Notes: generated by a model from the letters alone, not told the origin. A stretch of DNA of 64,000 nt from Hexactinellida sp. DTS-2022 (GCA_028753945.1 JAPNXP010000001.1:13072501-13136500); one strand, 5' to 3'. Positions 30,451-42,685 are shown, numbered from the stretch's first letter. Numbers and translations are program-made.

Positions 30451-31319
30451 CTAATTAGTATAAATATTTATAAATATTATTAATAATTTAACACCAATTT
30501 CAATCTCATATTAAATTTATTATGTTTAATTATTTGTCATAAATAGTATTTTTTAAGGAATTTGGCTACCAAATTTGAATTCAGCACATTGGACAACCCC
30601 TATAAACAAATTGGAAGCATCTATTTAAGTCAAATCCATACTGAATTAATTATAATTGATTACGTGAGTAAATTAATAGAAGCCTACTCGATCTCACAAG
30701 TTGAGTCAAAAATATTTTTATCACAAGTTGAAACAATAGAATTGGATATGACACATTCAATTTAACAGACTTGTTAGTTAACAGAGGAAATTTGCAACTC
30801 AATTGTGGCACAAACGAAGCTCAATTTGAAGCTTCGTGCACTGTGAAAGGGTGTAGAATTAAATTCTCTATCGAATGCATATAAATTGAATATTCGGACA
30901 CTATTTATTGTTCCTTTTGTGACATTAAACATGTGCGAAGATCTGTCCAAAAAATGTAATCAAAAATTGTGACCACAGGTGCACATCTATAACCCAAGAG
31001 ACACATATGCTGAAAATTTGGGCTCTTAGTTAATAAAACTCTGTTCTGTGGAGAGGATACGGAAGGAAAATATACCAAAGTAGTCATTTCAATACTGGGC
31101 CACTATGCTATAGACTATAGTAGTATAGTCGGCACAGAAAAATAGTTGATTGCCTTGAAGGAAAAGAACCCCAGATAGTAATTCAAATGAAATTTGATAA
31201 ATACAGTTATGATCTGTAATTAATAACTACACAACAAATAACATTACTGAAAATATAGACCTTATTTGACAACAAATACAATCATTGGCAACTGTTAAAT
31301 TCATCAATACAATTATTAA
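30451..31319. other. AT-rich spacer without recognisable gene
   Basis: The frame at 30,562-30,765 is open but short, repetitive in composition and lacks homology I recognise. I do not call it a gene. It may hold the 3' UTR of the minus-strand seven-TM gene next to it. Confidence 0.4.
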
Positions 31320-32420
31320 TCATATCAAGCTTGCATCAACAGTGCTATACTTAATCCTTTCATCACCATGGATATACCTGCAGATATGTTTTATCCAAAT
31401 ATGGATTGTGATAAACACCATTGGGAACAAGAACATCACCATTCCTACATAGCAAATAGCAACACCAACATAATCTATATATTTTACCACTTTTAAAAAT
31501 CTTTGAAAAGCATCTGCTGTCTCAATTACAAGAGTAAGAGAAGGGAAAAAATCAAATGGAAAATAACAGTTCCCATTAAATAGCGCAATGATAAGTAAAT
31601 GTATAAGATACGTGAATACCTCTGCTAATAGTATGAAAAGGTATGCCCATGTTATAAAATTAATAGTGTGCTTGCAGTATCTGTACTGTTTCATCTCTTC
31701 CTTGTTGGAACCGTGTTGTGTGAGACGTTCCAAAGCTCTCTGGAGCAAGGCACATTTGAATCGTTTGGAAGTGCGAACAAATATACAGAGATATGTGAGT
31801 ACAATAACGTAGAACATTACAATACTAATAACTGTGGTATATTGTATAAACCCAGTTAGAATTATCACAGTACTTAACAATGAAGTTATAAACAAGAACA
31901 GCCGAAAATTCATTGTGTTGTACGGTTGTTTGATTTTCTTCATACGAATAATCAAATAATTCATCAAACATGTACTGAGAGCAAACACATATAACTCAGC
32001 AGATCTCCCTATGGAGTTAAATCCAATTAAGAAAGGAATTTCCGTGTATATAATATTAACTTGATTCAGTGCAGGCTTGTCATAAATTGTACAATCAGTG
32101 GATGGTAACTCGAGTGTATTATTAGTTGCTTTATGGTAGGTAAGGTAATGCTGTATGGTACTTGATGTCAAAAATAATATACATACAATAATCTCACAGA
32201 TATTAATCAAAAATAGTAGAGTATTTTTCCATATTTCAGTTTCATAATGATAGTAGAATTGTTTATTTAAATAACCTGAATCACCTGAGAGACATCTCGC
32301 TACTCCTCTCTTGTATTTTCTGCAGCAATGGATTCTCCTGGCGAAAACAAACCCCCAGTATCCACTGAATATTAGGAAAATCAATAAAAACACTGAGTTT
32401 AGGATAATTTTTAATATCAT
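31320..32420 (-). CDS. Orphan seven-transmembrane protein
   Basis: An intact 366-residue single-exon frame. Hydrophobic helices can be placed near residues 4-25, 66-88, 140-159, 171-192, 196-215, 252-281 and 315-345. The long loop 89-139 has an N-glycosylation sequon (NNT near 100-102) and a Cys (110), so it is probably extracellular. Basic clusters near 29-42 and 160-165 would be cytoplasmic. Seven helices suggest a receptor-like or channel-like plasma-membrane protein, but I see no DRY, NPxxY or other GPCR family motif and cannot name a family. The start ATG at 32,420 is the first in frame. Composition matches the AT-rich surroundings, and no neighbouring gene indicates its role. Confidence 0.65.
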   Translation of the reverse strand: MILKIILNSVFLLIFLIFSGYWGFVFARRIHCCRKYKRGVARCLSGDSGYLNKQFYYHYETEIWKNTLLFLINICEIIVCILFLTSSTIQHYLTYHKATNNTLELPSTDCTIYDKPALNQVNIIYTEIPFLIGFNSIGRSAELYVFALSTCLMNYLIIRMKKIKQPYNTMNFRLFLFITSLLSTVIILTGFIQYTTVISIVMFYVIVLTYLCIFVRTSKRFKCALLQRALERLTQHGSNKEEMKQYRYCKHTINFITWAYLFILLAEVFTYLIHLLIIALFNGNCYFPFDFFPSLTLVIETADAFQRFLKVVKYIDYVGVAICYVGMVMFLFPMVFITIHIWIKHICRYIHGDERIKYSTVDASLI

Positions 32421-33599
32421 TTCAAATTGTAGTATTAAAAGTTATATTAAAATGAGTTTTTATACGAAATTGTGTATCCTGTAATCCACTTAGCATTATT
32501 GATTTACTGATTACATAAAATGGGATTTATTGCAAATATTTAGTCGGGAAATATTTAAAGTAATTTAATATAATTTTATAGTATACCTCTCACATAGAAT
32601 ATCCAAGAATATAGTCCACATAGGTAATCAAACTTCTTGCATATTTAACTTGTTAGCGCTATTATGTTACATTCTACGATTTGGTTGCTTTCAGTGCAAA
32701 TATATTTAATATGTCATATAAACTGATCTGTAATCAAGGAATAATTGTCCCTTACAAAATCTCAAAAGGTATATTTCAACTTTAAAGATATTAGTTGAAT
32801 CGTATTTACTAAATTGGATCCGTATTATTCAATTGTGATTGAAAACAAAGTTCAAAATGGCAAACAGTTGATTACTGTTACTTCGACCTAGTCTTGTTAG
32901 TTAATACAGGGGCGGCGGAGTCAGTTCAATAGTGGTCAGTCCATGCCCCTGTAATATAATTGTACAGCTCTGTACAGCTCAGTAGTAGTTTTGTTAGTTG
33001 AATATTGTTTGACAAATTACACTAAGAAATGTGCATTGTCTGGAATTGAACTTTCGGCGCTGTAGATAGTCTGGGCACATTACACGGCAGAAGAGGCGCC
33101 TTGATGGGGAGACATTAAATGGCACTGTGTTATACTAACTAGCTCTTAGTCTGCATATATATATATATTGTGTTTCCGTGTTAGGGGTATGTTACATTAC
33201 GGATAAATAGTATACTCCCGTTAGAAATTCGTTTAATACCTTATTGAATAATACAGAATATCACTGAGTAATGGATGGAATGAATCAACAAGTAATAATG
33301 ATATTACAATGCATATGTACTATGTATCTGGTGAAAATTTTAGGATTTAGGGGATAAGGCAAAACGATTGCAAAGCCAAAATGCGTGACCACTTACTTTC
33401 ATCCGTGCAAACCATGTTGGACATCACTGGCCTGGTATTTGTATTCACGGAGAATAATTGGAGATTAATAATCCTCAGGGGACCCAAAATCTGCTCTGAA
33501 TACAAAGTATATAGCACTGTCTCTATAGCTTGCTATGCACACCAAGTTATAATGCAAGCAGTATACACATATGAGTAGTAGTAGGAGGAGTACCAAGGT
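32421..33599. other. AT-rich intergenic DNA
   Basis: Upstream region of the seven-TM gene. It contains a short AT microsatellite near 33,155 and no convincing ORF; 33,381-33,578 is short and unsupported. Confidence 0.4.
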
Positions 33600-33955
33600 T
33601 TCACATTTATCGATATGGGAAAATCCTCGATACGATAAATATCGCGATATTAAACAAAAAGAAAAACGAAAATATCGAAATATCGGAAATTTTTCCGATA
33701 TTATCCGATATTTTTTTTCCAGACCTATATATCGATGTAAATCCTTGTCAGTCAGTCAGACAATGACAGCAACCTTGCTAATTCGAAAATTCCAGACTGA
33801 AAAATATCGGGAAAATATCGGAAATATCGAAAAATATCAGGAAAATATCGGAAATATCGAAAAATATCGCGATATATTTTTGGGAATTTCCGTGATCGAT
33901 ATTTTCGATTAATATCGGAATTTCCGATATTTTTGATATTTATGAAGACCAATAT
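33600..33955. repeat. ATCG-rich simple/foldback repeat
   Basis: Dense repeats of aaatatcgg, aaatatcgaaaa and cgatatt in both orientations form a low-complexity foldback. The overlapping open frames on both strands are artefacts of the missing stop codons in this repeat. Confidence 0.75.
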
Positions 33956-34219
33956 ATCGATGTCATACTTGTGAGTACAATACATTACCTGACTTTACAA
34001 AATGGGCAATACAAAAGATATAATCCATAAAATTATTGCAAATATAGTCAAATACTTTAGAAAGTTTACCAATAATAGATATAATAAAATAGACTTTATG
34101 AATGCTGCATAAATAATAATTCAACGCATAATAATTATAAACATTAATTTAGAAATACTACCTCATAACTTATTACATAATGAGTTGAAGAAATACTTTT
34201 AATGCTTATTAGAGCAAAT

Positions 34220-35690
34220 TTGGTTAAATTGTTAATAAGTAACTTTGGTTAAGTCTAAGGTTACAGTGGAATATGTATAGAGACTTTCCTATAATTAGTC
34301 TCATATTGTATCTATCTATAAATAAGCTGATTTAGTGGCTCTATACTATTCTACTCAACTTATACTATTCACAATAACTGTATTAATTTGTATAAACTCC
34401 GAAATTAACCTAATTTGTACAATCAGTGATTTGTCATTTATCAGGTTAGTATTTAGTATTTAACAAACAATTTATTATTTTGGTTTAATAATTTATTTAT
34501 CATAATATTTGTTGCTAGGAAACTTATCCATATTTGAAGAATCTCAAAAGGAATTTCTTATAATCAGAGATACTTCCATTATCAACGAATTACAGTGAGT
34601 TGTTTTACTTACATTTTATAGAACTATGAACATAAATTATATCAGAAAATATGGACATTTAATTTTAATTGATTAATTTCAATAGCTTATTTTCTCCTTT
34701 ATAATGATACTATTCACATCATGTACTGTATTTACTTGTATTTATATGTGTTTATAGATCCTATTACAATTATCAATAACACTAATATCATCAATCAGTT
34801 GAATCAGATAACAAGTAAATAAATTTCTTTGTATTATCTGTATATTCACTATAGTTGTATCGATATACATTTGCATCATTCTTAGTAGGGTATCCATTAT
34901 CATTATGTATGCCCTGTATTATTTGTTGTACAATCTAAAATCTGCTAATTTAATACGTGTATGTCTAAAAATATTATTTATTTCTGGAGTGTTTAAAGTT
35001 AATACATATGAGCCATCAACTTTTACATCAACTTTTAATAATTTTACTCTTTAACTCAAATCTTGCACAGTTAATTAGTGGATAAATAAATCCTTTAATC
35101 GAATTAATTGTTCATGGAAATATATACATGCAAATATATTCAATTTGGTTTGAAAAATTGGTATAAACACTAATCCGGCCAAAAGTATTTGAAGAACAAT
35201 AATTTTATGAATATATTCCAGCTTCTAGAGGCATAAATACATTTGTTGATGCTTCAATATAAAACGATAGTTAAAGTATAAAAAATAGGAAAATTTTTGA
35301 ATTTATTTTTTAGAGGTGTTTAAACCATAGTGAAGTAATTAAATATAGAATTTCTGATCATTATGAGGAAATTTAAATATACAAATTCTGATTTCACATT
35401 AAAATTCCACATAGTAGGATTACTCTAGGTACTTAATTTCAAATAATTACGATTATTTACTGAAATACAGCCATTTTACCATTTGTGCAACTTATGCCAC
35501 CTCATGGATTTTGGCTGAAATGATATGAAATCCTAATATTATTTAATTTATAACTATAGTAATATATTTTACTCATTTCAAAGAATACTTTAATTAAGCA
35601 GCCGTTAAAAAGTTACTATACGAATATTCCGTCTGCATTAAAATTCCTGTTGTTCAAATAATGCTGTTGGTTAGTGTACACTTACTTGCC
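34220..35690. repeat. Duplicated NLR upstream flank without an NLR gene
   Basis: 34,230-34,650 matches 14,260-14,760 (and 63,440-63,890), including the landmark atagagactttcctata. 35,168-35,676 matches the mariner-like MITE upstream of NLR-1 (16,880-17,419). At the place where the NLR gene would start (about 35,690), the sequence instead continues into repeat DNA. It looks like a remnant NLR locus whose gene is gone. Confidence 0.55.
35168..35676. mobile_element. mariner-like MITE
   Basis: The ends cactaatccggccaaaagtatt and gctgttggttagtg are degenerate inverted repeats. TA follows on the right. It is homologous over most of its length to 16,880-17,419. Confidence 0.6.
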
Positions 35691-35932
35691 AACCATATTC
35701 TACAGATAATTGATTTGCTGGCGATTTGAACATAGATAGTTTTAATTACCATTAATTATTCAATGAGAATACTTCTTTTAGCGTATAAATCCCTATTATA
35801 CTGATTATGTTAGATTAGATCTGAATAATTCATTATTTGTGGAGTTAAACTATCAACTTTAGCAAGAAAACTGCCAACACACCATTGAATATTGCAAGTG
35901 AATAGCATAATTTGTACTAAGACTTAATTAAT

Positions 35933-37189
35933 GGGAAAATTCCAAAAATACTCAAGTTTTTTAAAAATTTCCAAATATACTCAACAATACTCAACTAATT
36001 TGTAAATATAATCAAGTTTTTCCAAATATACTCAAGTTTTACCGGATTATTCCAAATATACTCAAGTTTTATTGGATTATTCCAAATATACTCAAGTTTT
36101 ATTGGATTATTCCGAATATACTCAAGTTTTATTGGATTATTGAAACTAGTATGGAGATCCCAACCACAAAAAATATTTATTAGTACAATCTGCTCGTCTG
36201 CTCTACGCGCGTCCTTACAACTTGTACTCGGGCCTACGGCCCTCGCTTGTATTTAAAGCATCTCCTTTTCAAATTAAATGTCGTTCTTGATGGTTGGCCG
36301 CTAGCTGTCTATTTATATCCGTTCATCCTAGCTACAGGTTTCTATAAGGACAGATTAAATAATTTGGATATTTATGCAAATTTGAACAGATAATTTTCTA
36401 GATATATGAGCTTGTCCATGTATAATAATATACCAATTCCAAATATATAATTAAATATCACTAAGAAACTGTACCAGTGGACCCCTAACTTTGGGACGTG
36501 GAGAAGTTATTGTATTGATTGATAATAATTTGATAACAAATAACACAATGGAATGTTATAAATGTATGGCTAGACAGACAGAACACAAATAATTGATTAA
36601 ATGCCTGAACTTCCTCTCGATCAATTAGATTACTTTCTCAGTATTCCATAATGCATACTTAACATTTGACAGACACTAAAGCATTCGATTATACTAATTG
36701 AAATGCTAGCTGCTAATCCATACTGGAACACCCCTCTAATTTAATTGGCTAAAGGTTTTGACACCTTTTGTGATGGAAGATTTGAATATCTTTTTAGATA
36801 TTGAACTTATTTGTACATACAATACTAGTATTCCCCACCCCACTGCCAAATTTTAGGTCTGTAGCTTTTACCAGTTCCTCAATCAATTCTGAACAAACAC
36901 ACAAACAAACAAACACAAAAACATTGTGATTTAATATATAAGATAGACTAAATATAGCCTTTCTAAACTTGAGTAGATCTGTGAATTTACTGAAAAGTTG
37001 AGTAGATTTGGAATTTATTGAAAAAACTTGAGCAGAATTGGAATTATTCTGAAAAACTTGAGTAGATTTGGAATTATTTTGAAAAACTTGAGTAGATTCG
37101 GAAAGATCTAGTTTTATATTTGAGTATCAGTAAAAAGTTGAGTATATTTGGAAATTTTTAAAAAACTTGAGTATTTTTGGAATTTTCCC
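35933..37189. mobile_element. Foldback element with tandem-repeat arms and 10-bp target duplication
   Basis: The ends gggaaaattccaaaaatact and agtatttttggaattttccc are inverted repeats. The arms consist of tandem ~30-bp units around tactcaagttttattggatt (35,940-36,150) and, inverted, aaaacttgagtagatttgga (36,960-37,189). The flanking duplication cttaattaat is exact (35,923-35,932 and 37,190-37,199). Between the arms lies an interspersed repeat (36,190-36,955) also present near NLR-1 at 21,355-23,345. A 9-10-bp duplication and repetitive termini resemble Mutator-like foldbacks, but no transposase is present to confirm it. Confidence 0.7.
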
Positions 37190-37199
37190 CTTAATTAAT

Positions 37200-37983
37200 A
37201 TATCTCATCTAATTGCGTACCTTGATGTATACTTTGTAAGAATCATTCGGTTAATGAGTCCATTCAGATACCGTAAATGGGGCGACTTTGGTCCAAACTT
37301 AGGTAATTATTCAAACATATACGTATCGGGTGATCGATCAGGTTAAGATGATTAGATCAATATAGTTTTGTGTATATTCTGAATATACTAGGAATTCAAA
37401 TTTCAAATTTGTGAATAGATATGTATGATATTCATAATACATTGGGAATTTAGGCTCAATAATCGAAACTATATCTCAAATAGCTCTTATTTGAAAATCT
37501 CGCTCTTTTTAAGTTAATATACTTAAAATTCCAACACAAGTATCTATTTACTAGGGCTGTACCGAAAGAATGAAGTAACAATATCAAATTATCATCAGGG
37601 GTGAACAAGTATCAATATACTATATTAAATGTATTATCAATTCATTTTGGACCTATTTACTAGGCATACGATTGATTCCAATAATTTCCTAAATTTAATG
37701 ACCCTTGGGCAAAAGTAAACTCACGGGTCTACGTGGCCCCAGTTACTTAGCATGTTCCACCACAAACTTTTCTAAGAATATACTATACACCGAGTTCTGA
37801 TATCATTCTGTAATACATTTGGAGCTATGGTATATTGCAATATATGTACATTTATAAACTGGCTGCCATTGAGTATACTCGTACAACTATTAGTTCTGAT
37901 TATGGGCATATCTATACATCCTCTACTGAAATAAATTTGATGAAATACATTGTTAGTATAACACCGTCCCTTTCTATGTCTTA
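37200..37983. other. AT-rich DNA, no gene seen
   Basis: No ORF above background, and no repeat structure recognised other than AT-rich composition. Confidence 0.4.
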
Positions 37984-37988
37984 ATTAC

Positions 37989-38369
37989 CAGGGGCGTAGG
38001 CAGGGGGGGTTTCCCGTTGCCCGGAAACCCCCCTAAACCTCTTAGATATACGTAACAGTAGTCTAAGTGTACATCTGATCAGAGTTCTACTGTATTTAAC
38101 CATGAATTTTTAGTGAACCATGATTATTGTATTTAATTGTTGTATTTAACGTAAGGCAGATAGTTAGAAGAATATATATTGCTTGTCGCTGTTATGTCTA
38201 CAATTCCGGGAAAAAAGTTGTTTGACTTTGGTTTTGGAGCACGCCAAGGGACACTCGAAATGTGTCCGAAGTAATTTGTACTCCTTATCCGTATCCGTAC
38301 TAAGGAGAGTCGACTGTACTAGTAAGCTGTTTGGAAACCCCCCTAGTGACCACCCTGGCTACGCCCCTG
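37989..38369. mobile_element. hAT-like MITE
   Basis: The ends caggggcgtaggcaggg and ccctggctacgcccctg are inverted repeats with G/C runs inside. Five bases, attac, are repeated at both sides (37,984-37,988 and 38,370-38,374). The frame 38,183-38,425 crosses its edge and is not a gene. Confidence 0.7.
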
Positions 38370-38509
38370 ATTACAGTCGCGTTTTAGCCCCGTTTCCCAA
38401 AGTACTAACGCTATACAATGAATAGAAGTGTAAATAGGAGATTATTCGAAAATATACAATTGTATCTCTGCTCGGCTCTACTAGCCGGGTCACTTAGCTA
38501 TATAGGGAG

Positions 38510-39545
38510 ATAAAATAATCAATTTTTGGTTCAATTGGGCGATATTCAGCCTGTAGTTAAAGTGAATTCAGCATAGAGCTAAAGAATAGCTAGGATTTCA
38601 AAAGGTGTTAAAGAATAACTAAAACTTACCATAATTTCGTGCGACAGATTAATATTATTCACATTAATTGTTTTAATCTAGTAATTAACCAAGAAAATCC
38701 ATATATTAATAGCCCAATTTTGTCTAATTCTATGTATAAATAATATATTTAATGCGAAACTCAATATTGTGTATGAAATTTACATATTTTCTGTGTTATT
38801 GTGGGATTGGGCTGTATCAACTATAAAAATGAAGAAAACATAACTAATTTCGACGAGATTGATCCATTAATTCATGAGAAATTAATTGTGAAGTGGTGCT
38901 CATTTTCACTACTGGATTTCGCTACTAACTTCACACTCGTATTCTTATTACCCAGCACTTCAGTTTATTAAATTAAGATAATAAAGTCTCATACATTATA
39001 GCAAGTATAATTAAATGTATTGCAGTGGATGCTGGTTATAAGAACATTCTATTAAAAATACTCCAGTGTGCGATAACAAATTGATACGTTGAATACAATC
39101 ACACAGAATATACTTTATCCTTATACTCTCGCCCCTAACTTGAGATTGAGAGCCGACTTTCCTCTGTGATCCCTGGATCTACGCCTGGCCCTGAAATGGT
39201 TTAGCCACTGAGCTAAGTAAGTAACTGCTAATTATAGTAAAGATAGACACGATTTGTTCTATAATTATTATCTACAACAATTAGTAGCAATACTTGTCAA
39301 TACGAATTAACAAATCCCGATCCCAGCGATAGTATCATATAACTGGTATCCACTGTATTGCATACTTAGTTGTGATGAAATAGTGCGGACTATGCATCAT
39401 TAGTGTTCTTAGACCATGGATAGTAGTGTATAATATGAAAAGCAACATAAATGATTTATTCCAACGATAATAAAGCTAGTAGAACTACACTAACCGACAC
39501 CAAGAGTATTTGAACAACAGAAATATTACTTCTTGCAACGTATTA
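38510..39545. repeat. Duplicated intergenic block, copy without inserts
   Basis: Aligns with 42,693-45,950 in the same orientation; landmarks are cataatttcgtgcgacagatt and ggatctacgcct. The second copy is longer because it gained several MITEs. No gene. A tRNA-derived-SINE-like stretch sits at about 39,125-39,235. Confidence 0.65.
39125..39235 (-). repeat. Possible tRNA-derived SINE fragment
   Basis: On the minus strand ttagctcagtggctaaacc resembles a pol III A box. About 30 bases on, gcgtagatccaggg is a degenerate B-box-like motif. A second copy lies at about 45,260-45,365. Too degenerate for a tRNA gene. Confidence 0.4.
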
Positions 39546-39708
39546 CCGGCTGTTAACTATTCTGAAATGACTTTAAATATCTTGCTATTAGTTATAGATT
39601 TCATAACTTGTGATTCTAGATATTTTTATTAAACTATCATGAAGTGGAATAAGTAGCATAACTCTACCTCCATAAGAACTTGTCAGCACAGCTAAAAATT
39701 TTAATTTA

Positions 39709-39864
39709 CAGTGAACTCTCGTTATAACGACTTGCTTGGGACCTCTAAATTACTTCGTTATATTGGATATTAGTTATAAGCGGATAATAATGTCAATGCA
39801 TTTAGTGCTCTGGGGGGAAATATCCATTTCATATATCCGACATGGTTATAACTGGAGTACACTG
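39709..39864. mobile_element. Tigger/pogo-like MITE
   Basis: Begins cagtgaactctcgttataac and ends gttataactggagtacactg. TA precedes the left end. The right-hand TA has decayed to TT. Confidence 0.6.
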
Positions 39865-39930
39865 TTAGTGTATATCAATTTATTATAAGATAGCATAACA
39901 AATGTGTTAGACAATAATTAGTATGTATGC

Positions 39931-40217
39931 CAGGCTTGCATGTACCGGGTCAAGATTTCATGACCCGGTGACCCGGCTGATCCGGTAAGTTTCAATTGAA
40001 GAACTATGTCTCATAAATAATATACGCCTTACTATATTAGATGAATCTTTCTAAGTTTTATAATTCTACAAATCAATAAAATTTAATTAGCAATACTGTG
40101 AAGAACCGGGTAAACTCAAAATTTAGTGACTGGTGACCCGATTTAAGCGGATCTGGTAGTGATCCGGAAATTAAGGAATATGGTGACCCGGTTGATTCGT
40201 GAACCTGTCCAAGCCTG
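39931..40217. mobile_element. hAT MITE
   Basis: The ends caggcttgcatgtaccggg and gtgaacctgtccaagcctg are inverted repeats. The 8-bp duplication atgtatgc is exact (39,923-39,930 and 40,218-40,225). The interior repeats gtgacccgg-type motifs. Confidence 0.85.
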
Positions 40218-40644
40218 ATGTATGCTTAATTAACCAGGCCAGGTACATATGTACTAACCATATTCTACTGATATGGAATCGTGTGCGATATTGAACACAT
40301 GTTTGAGGTTTAATTCCCACTAATTATTTAGTGAGAGACTTCCAGTGCCTATATATTTGGAATATTCTCACTAGAATAACAAACTATAATAGTGAAACAA
40401 CCGCAACACATCATTAGAAATAAGCTCGTTCCGCAATATTCCACTTAATCCACACATTCCCAAGGATTCTACCATTTAGTCGCCCAAAAGAATGCTCAAT
40501 TAAGTAAGGAAACATTTGGATCATTTAGCCTTTACAACATACGAGACCTTCGTTCTCGGTCGCTTTGCGCGGATAGATGCTACGCACCTCAAGTTAACGA
40601 CTGCAATGCGGCCTTACTCCTTACCCTTTCCTTCATGGAGGATG

Positions 40645-40982
40645 TTATATATGTTATGGGCAATATGCGAAACTGGGCATTTTGCATAATGCCCAGGCAA
40701 TATGCAAAATGCAGGTTTTTGTAGCAATTTGCAAATTGCCTGGGCATTATGCATAATGCTGGTTTTTGTAGCAATTTGCATAATGCCATCATACCAATCA
40801 GATATTGCTGGAAATTATTCAAATTGTCTGGTTGGTATGATGGCATTATGCAAATTGCTACAAAAACCAGCATTATGCATAATGCCCAGGCAATATGCAA
40901 ATTGCACAAAAACCAGCATTTTGCATATTGCCTGGGCATTATGCAAAATGCCCAATTTCGCATATTCCCCATAACATATATA
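40645..40982. repeat. 338-bp palindrome built from ATGCAAAATGC-type subrepeats
   Basis: The tract folds back on itself from tatatatgttatggg to ccccataacatatata around a centre near 40,812. Each arm is built from repeated gcattatgcataatgcc, caatatgcaaaatgc and ggtttttgtagcaatttgc units, themselves partly palindromic. Both strands show long open frames only because the repeat lacks stops. Confidence 0.85.
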
Positions 40983-41053
40983 CTGTATGAAATTATTGGT
41001 ATGTACGCATTTCTGTCTCTGCTCTTAGGGCTCTAATAGACGGTAAGCTTAGT

Positions 41054-42685
41054 CAGGAGGGACTTCTTTAATATAGGGACTGTAAACTTCGTTTTACGGT
41101 AAAATTAGCGTAGGCCTAAAACAGTATTGTTACTTATTGATATCCCGTAATCCGCTAATGCTAGACACAGGAAATGTATTATTGTCGTATAGGAAGTCAT
41201 ATTTTGGGAGTCCAACGGTAATATTGGTTTATCGAAAATATTTGTGGAATGTAAGTTATGCGATTTTCACACCCTTCCATATATGGTAATATTGTTAAAA
41301 TCTCGAGATTACTTAACTTTATACATATGAAATGTATCATTTTCGTACAGGAATTCATATTTTGGGAGTCTAACGGTCATATTGGTTTATCGAAAATATT
41401 TGTGGAATGTAAGTTATGCGATTCTCACACCTTTCCATATATGGTAATATTGTTAAAATCTCGAGATTAGTTAGTTTTATACATATTAAATATATTATTG
41501 GCGAATGGGAAATGGGAATTCATATTTAAGGACTCAGTAGATCACATTGATTTACCTAAGGCGTTCCCCTTAGCCTATATTATTATTTTGGAACTCTCCA
41601 CAGGAGGATTGCCCCGACCCTGTTTTGTAGTTTAGCTAATACTTACATATCAGATATCTGTCATTATGTTGTTTATTAAAAAACAACAAGGCTGGATTCG
41701 GTTAACCGGTTACCGTTGCTGATATCAGTTAACGATTAGAGATTTTATTAACCAGTTAGCCGGTCTGTTGAATAACAGTAGAGTTATTGGGAAATTAATG
41801 TATAAAGTATTAAATCTTTTTGAATTTTATCAGAATATGTAGTCCTAAATCCATTTCTCATCACCATTTAATACATTTTATTGGACAACATTGATTTAAA
41901 TATAGATTTGAAAGAAACTTATCAAGATTTTTTAATAATGTAAGAATTAGCAAAACTACAAAACAGGGTCGGGGCAATCCTCCAGTAGAGAATGCCAAAA
42001 TAATAATATAGGCTAAGGGGAACGCCTTAGGTAAATCAATGTGATCTACTGAGTCCCTAAATATGAATTCCCATTTCCCATTCGCCAATAATATATTTAA
42101 TATGTATAAAACTAACTAATCTCGAGATTTTAACAATATTACCATATATGGAAAGGTGTGAGAATCGCATAACTTACATTCCACAAATATTTTCGATAAA
42201 CCAATATTACCGTTGGACTCCCAAAATATGAATTCCTGTACGAAAATGATACATTTCATATGTATAAAGTTAAGTAATCTCGAGATTTTAACAATATACC
42301 ATATATGGAAGGGTGTGAAAATCGCATAACTTACATTCCACAAATATTTTCGATAAACCAATATGACCGTTAGACTCCCAAAATATGAATTCCTGTACGA
42401 AAATGATACATTTCATATGTATAAAGTTAAGTAATCTCGAGATTTTAACAATATACCATATATGGAAGGGTGTGAAAATCGCATAACTTACATTCCACAA
42501 ATATTTTCGATAAACCAATATTACCGTTGGACTCCCAAAATATGACTTCCTATACGACAATAATACATTTCCTGTGTCTAGCATTAGCGGATTACGGGAT
42601 ATCAATAAGTAACAATACTGTTTTAGGCCTACGCTAATTTTACCGTAAAACGAAGTTTACAGTCCCTATATTAGAGAAGTCCCTG
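41054..42685. mobile_element. P-like foldback element with tandem-repeat arms
   Basis: CA...TG termini (caggagggacttc...gaagtccctg) and an exact 7-bp duplication gcttagt (41,047-41,053 and 42,686-42,692). The arms are inverted repeats of over 400 bases containing a ~160-bp unit (ggaattcatattttgggagt through ttaactttatacatatg) twice on the left and three times on the right. Related single units occur at 53,800-54,040 and 59,440-59,640. There is no transposase, and the open frames in the arms are artefacts. Confidence 0.8.

Noticed and set aside
33571-33985. Frames rich in YRxNIGNIEK repeats on both strands
   Set aside because: Low-complexity aaatatcgg repeat without stop codons; not a gene.
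39170-39235. tRNA gene
   Set aside because: Only an A-box-like motif is good; no cloverleaf, anticodon stem or proper B box can be drawn.
40589-41036. Overlapping frames rich in CIMPRQ and NAGFCSNL repeats
   Set aside because: They are translations of the ATGCAAAATGC palindrome in several frames.
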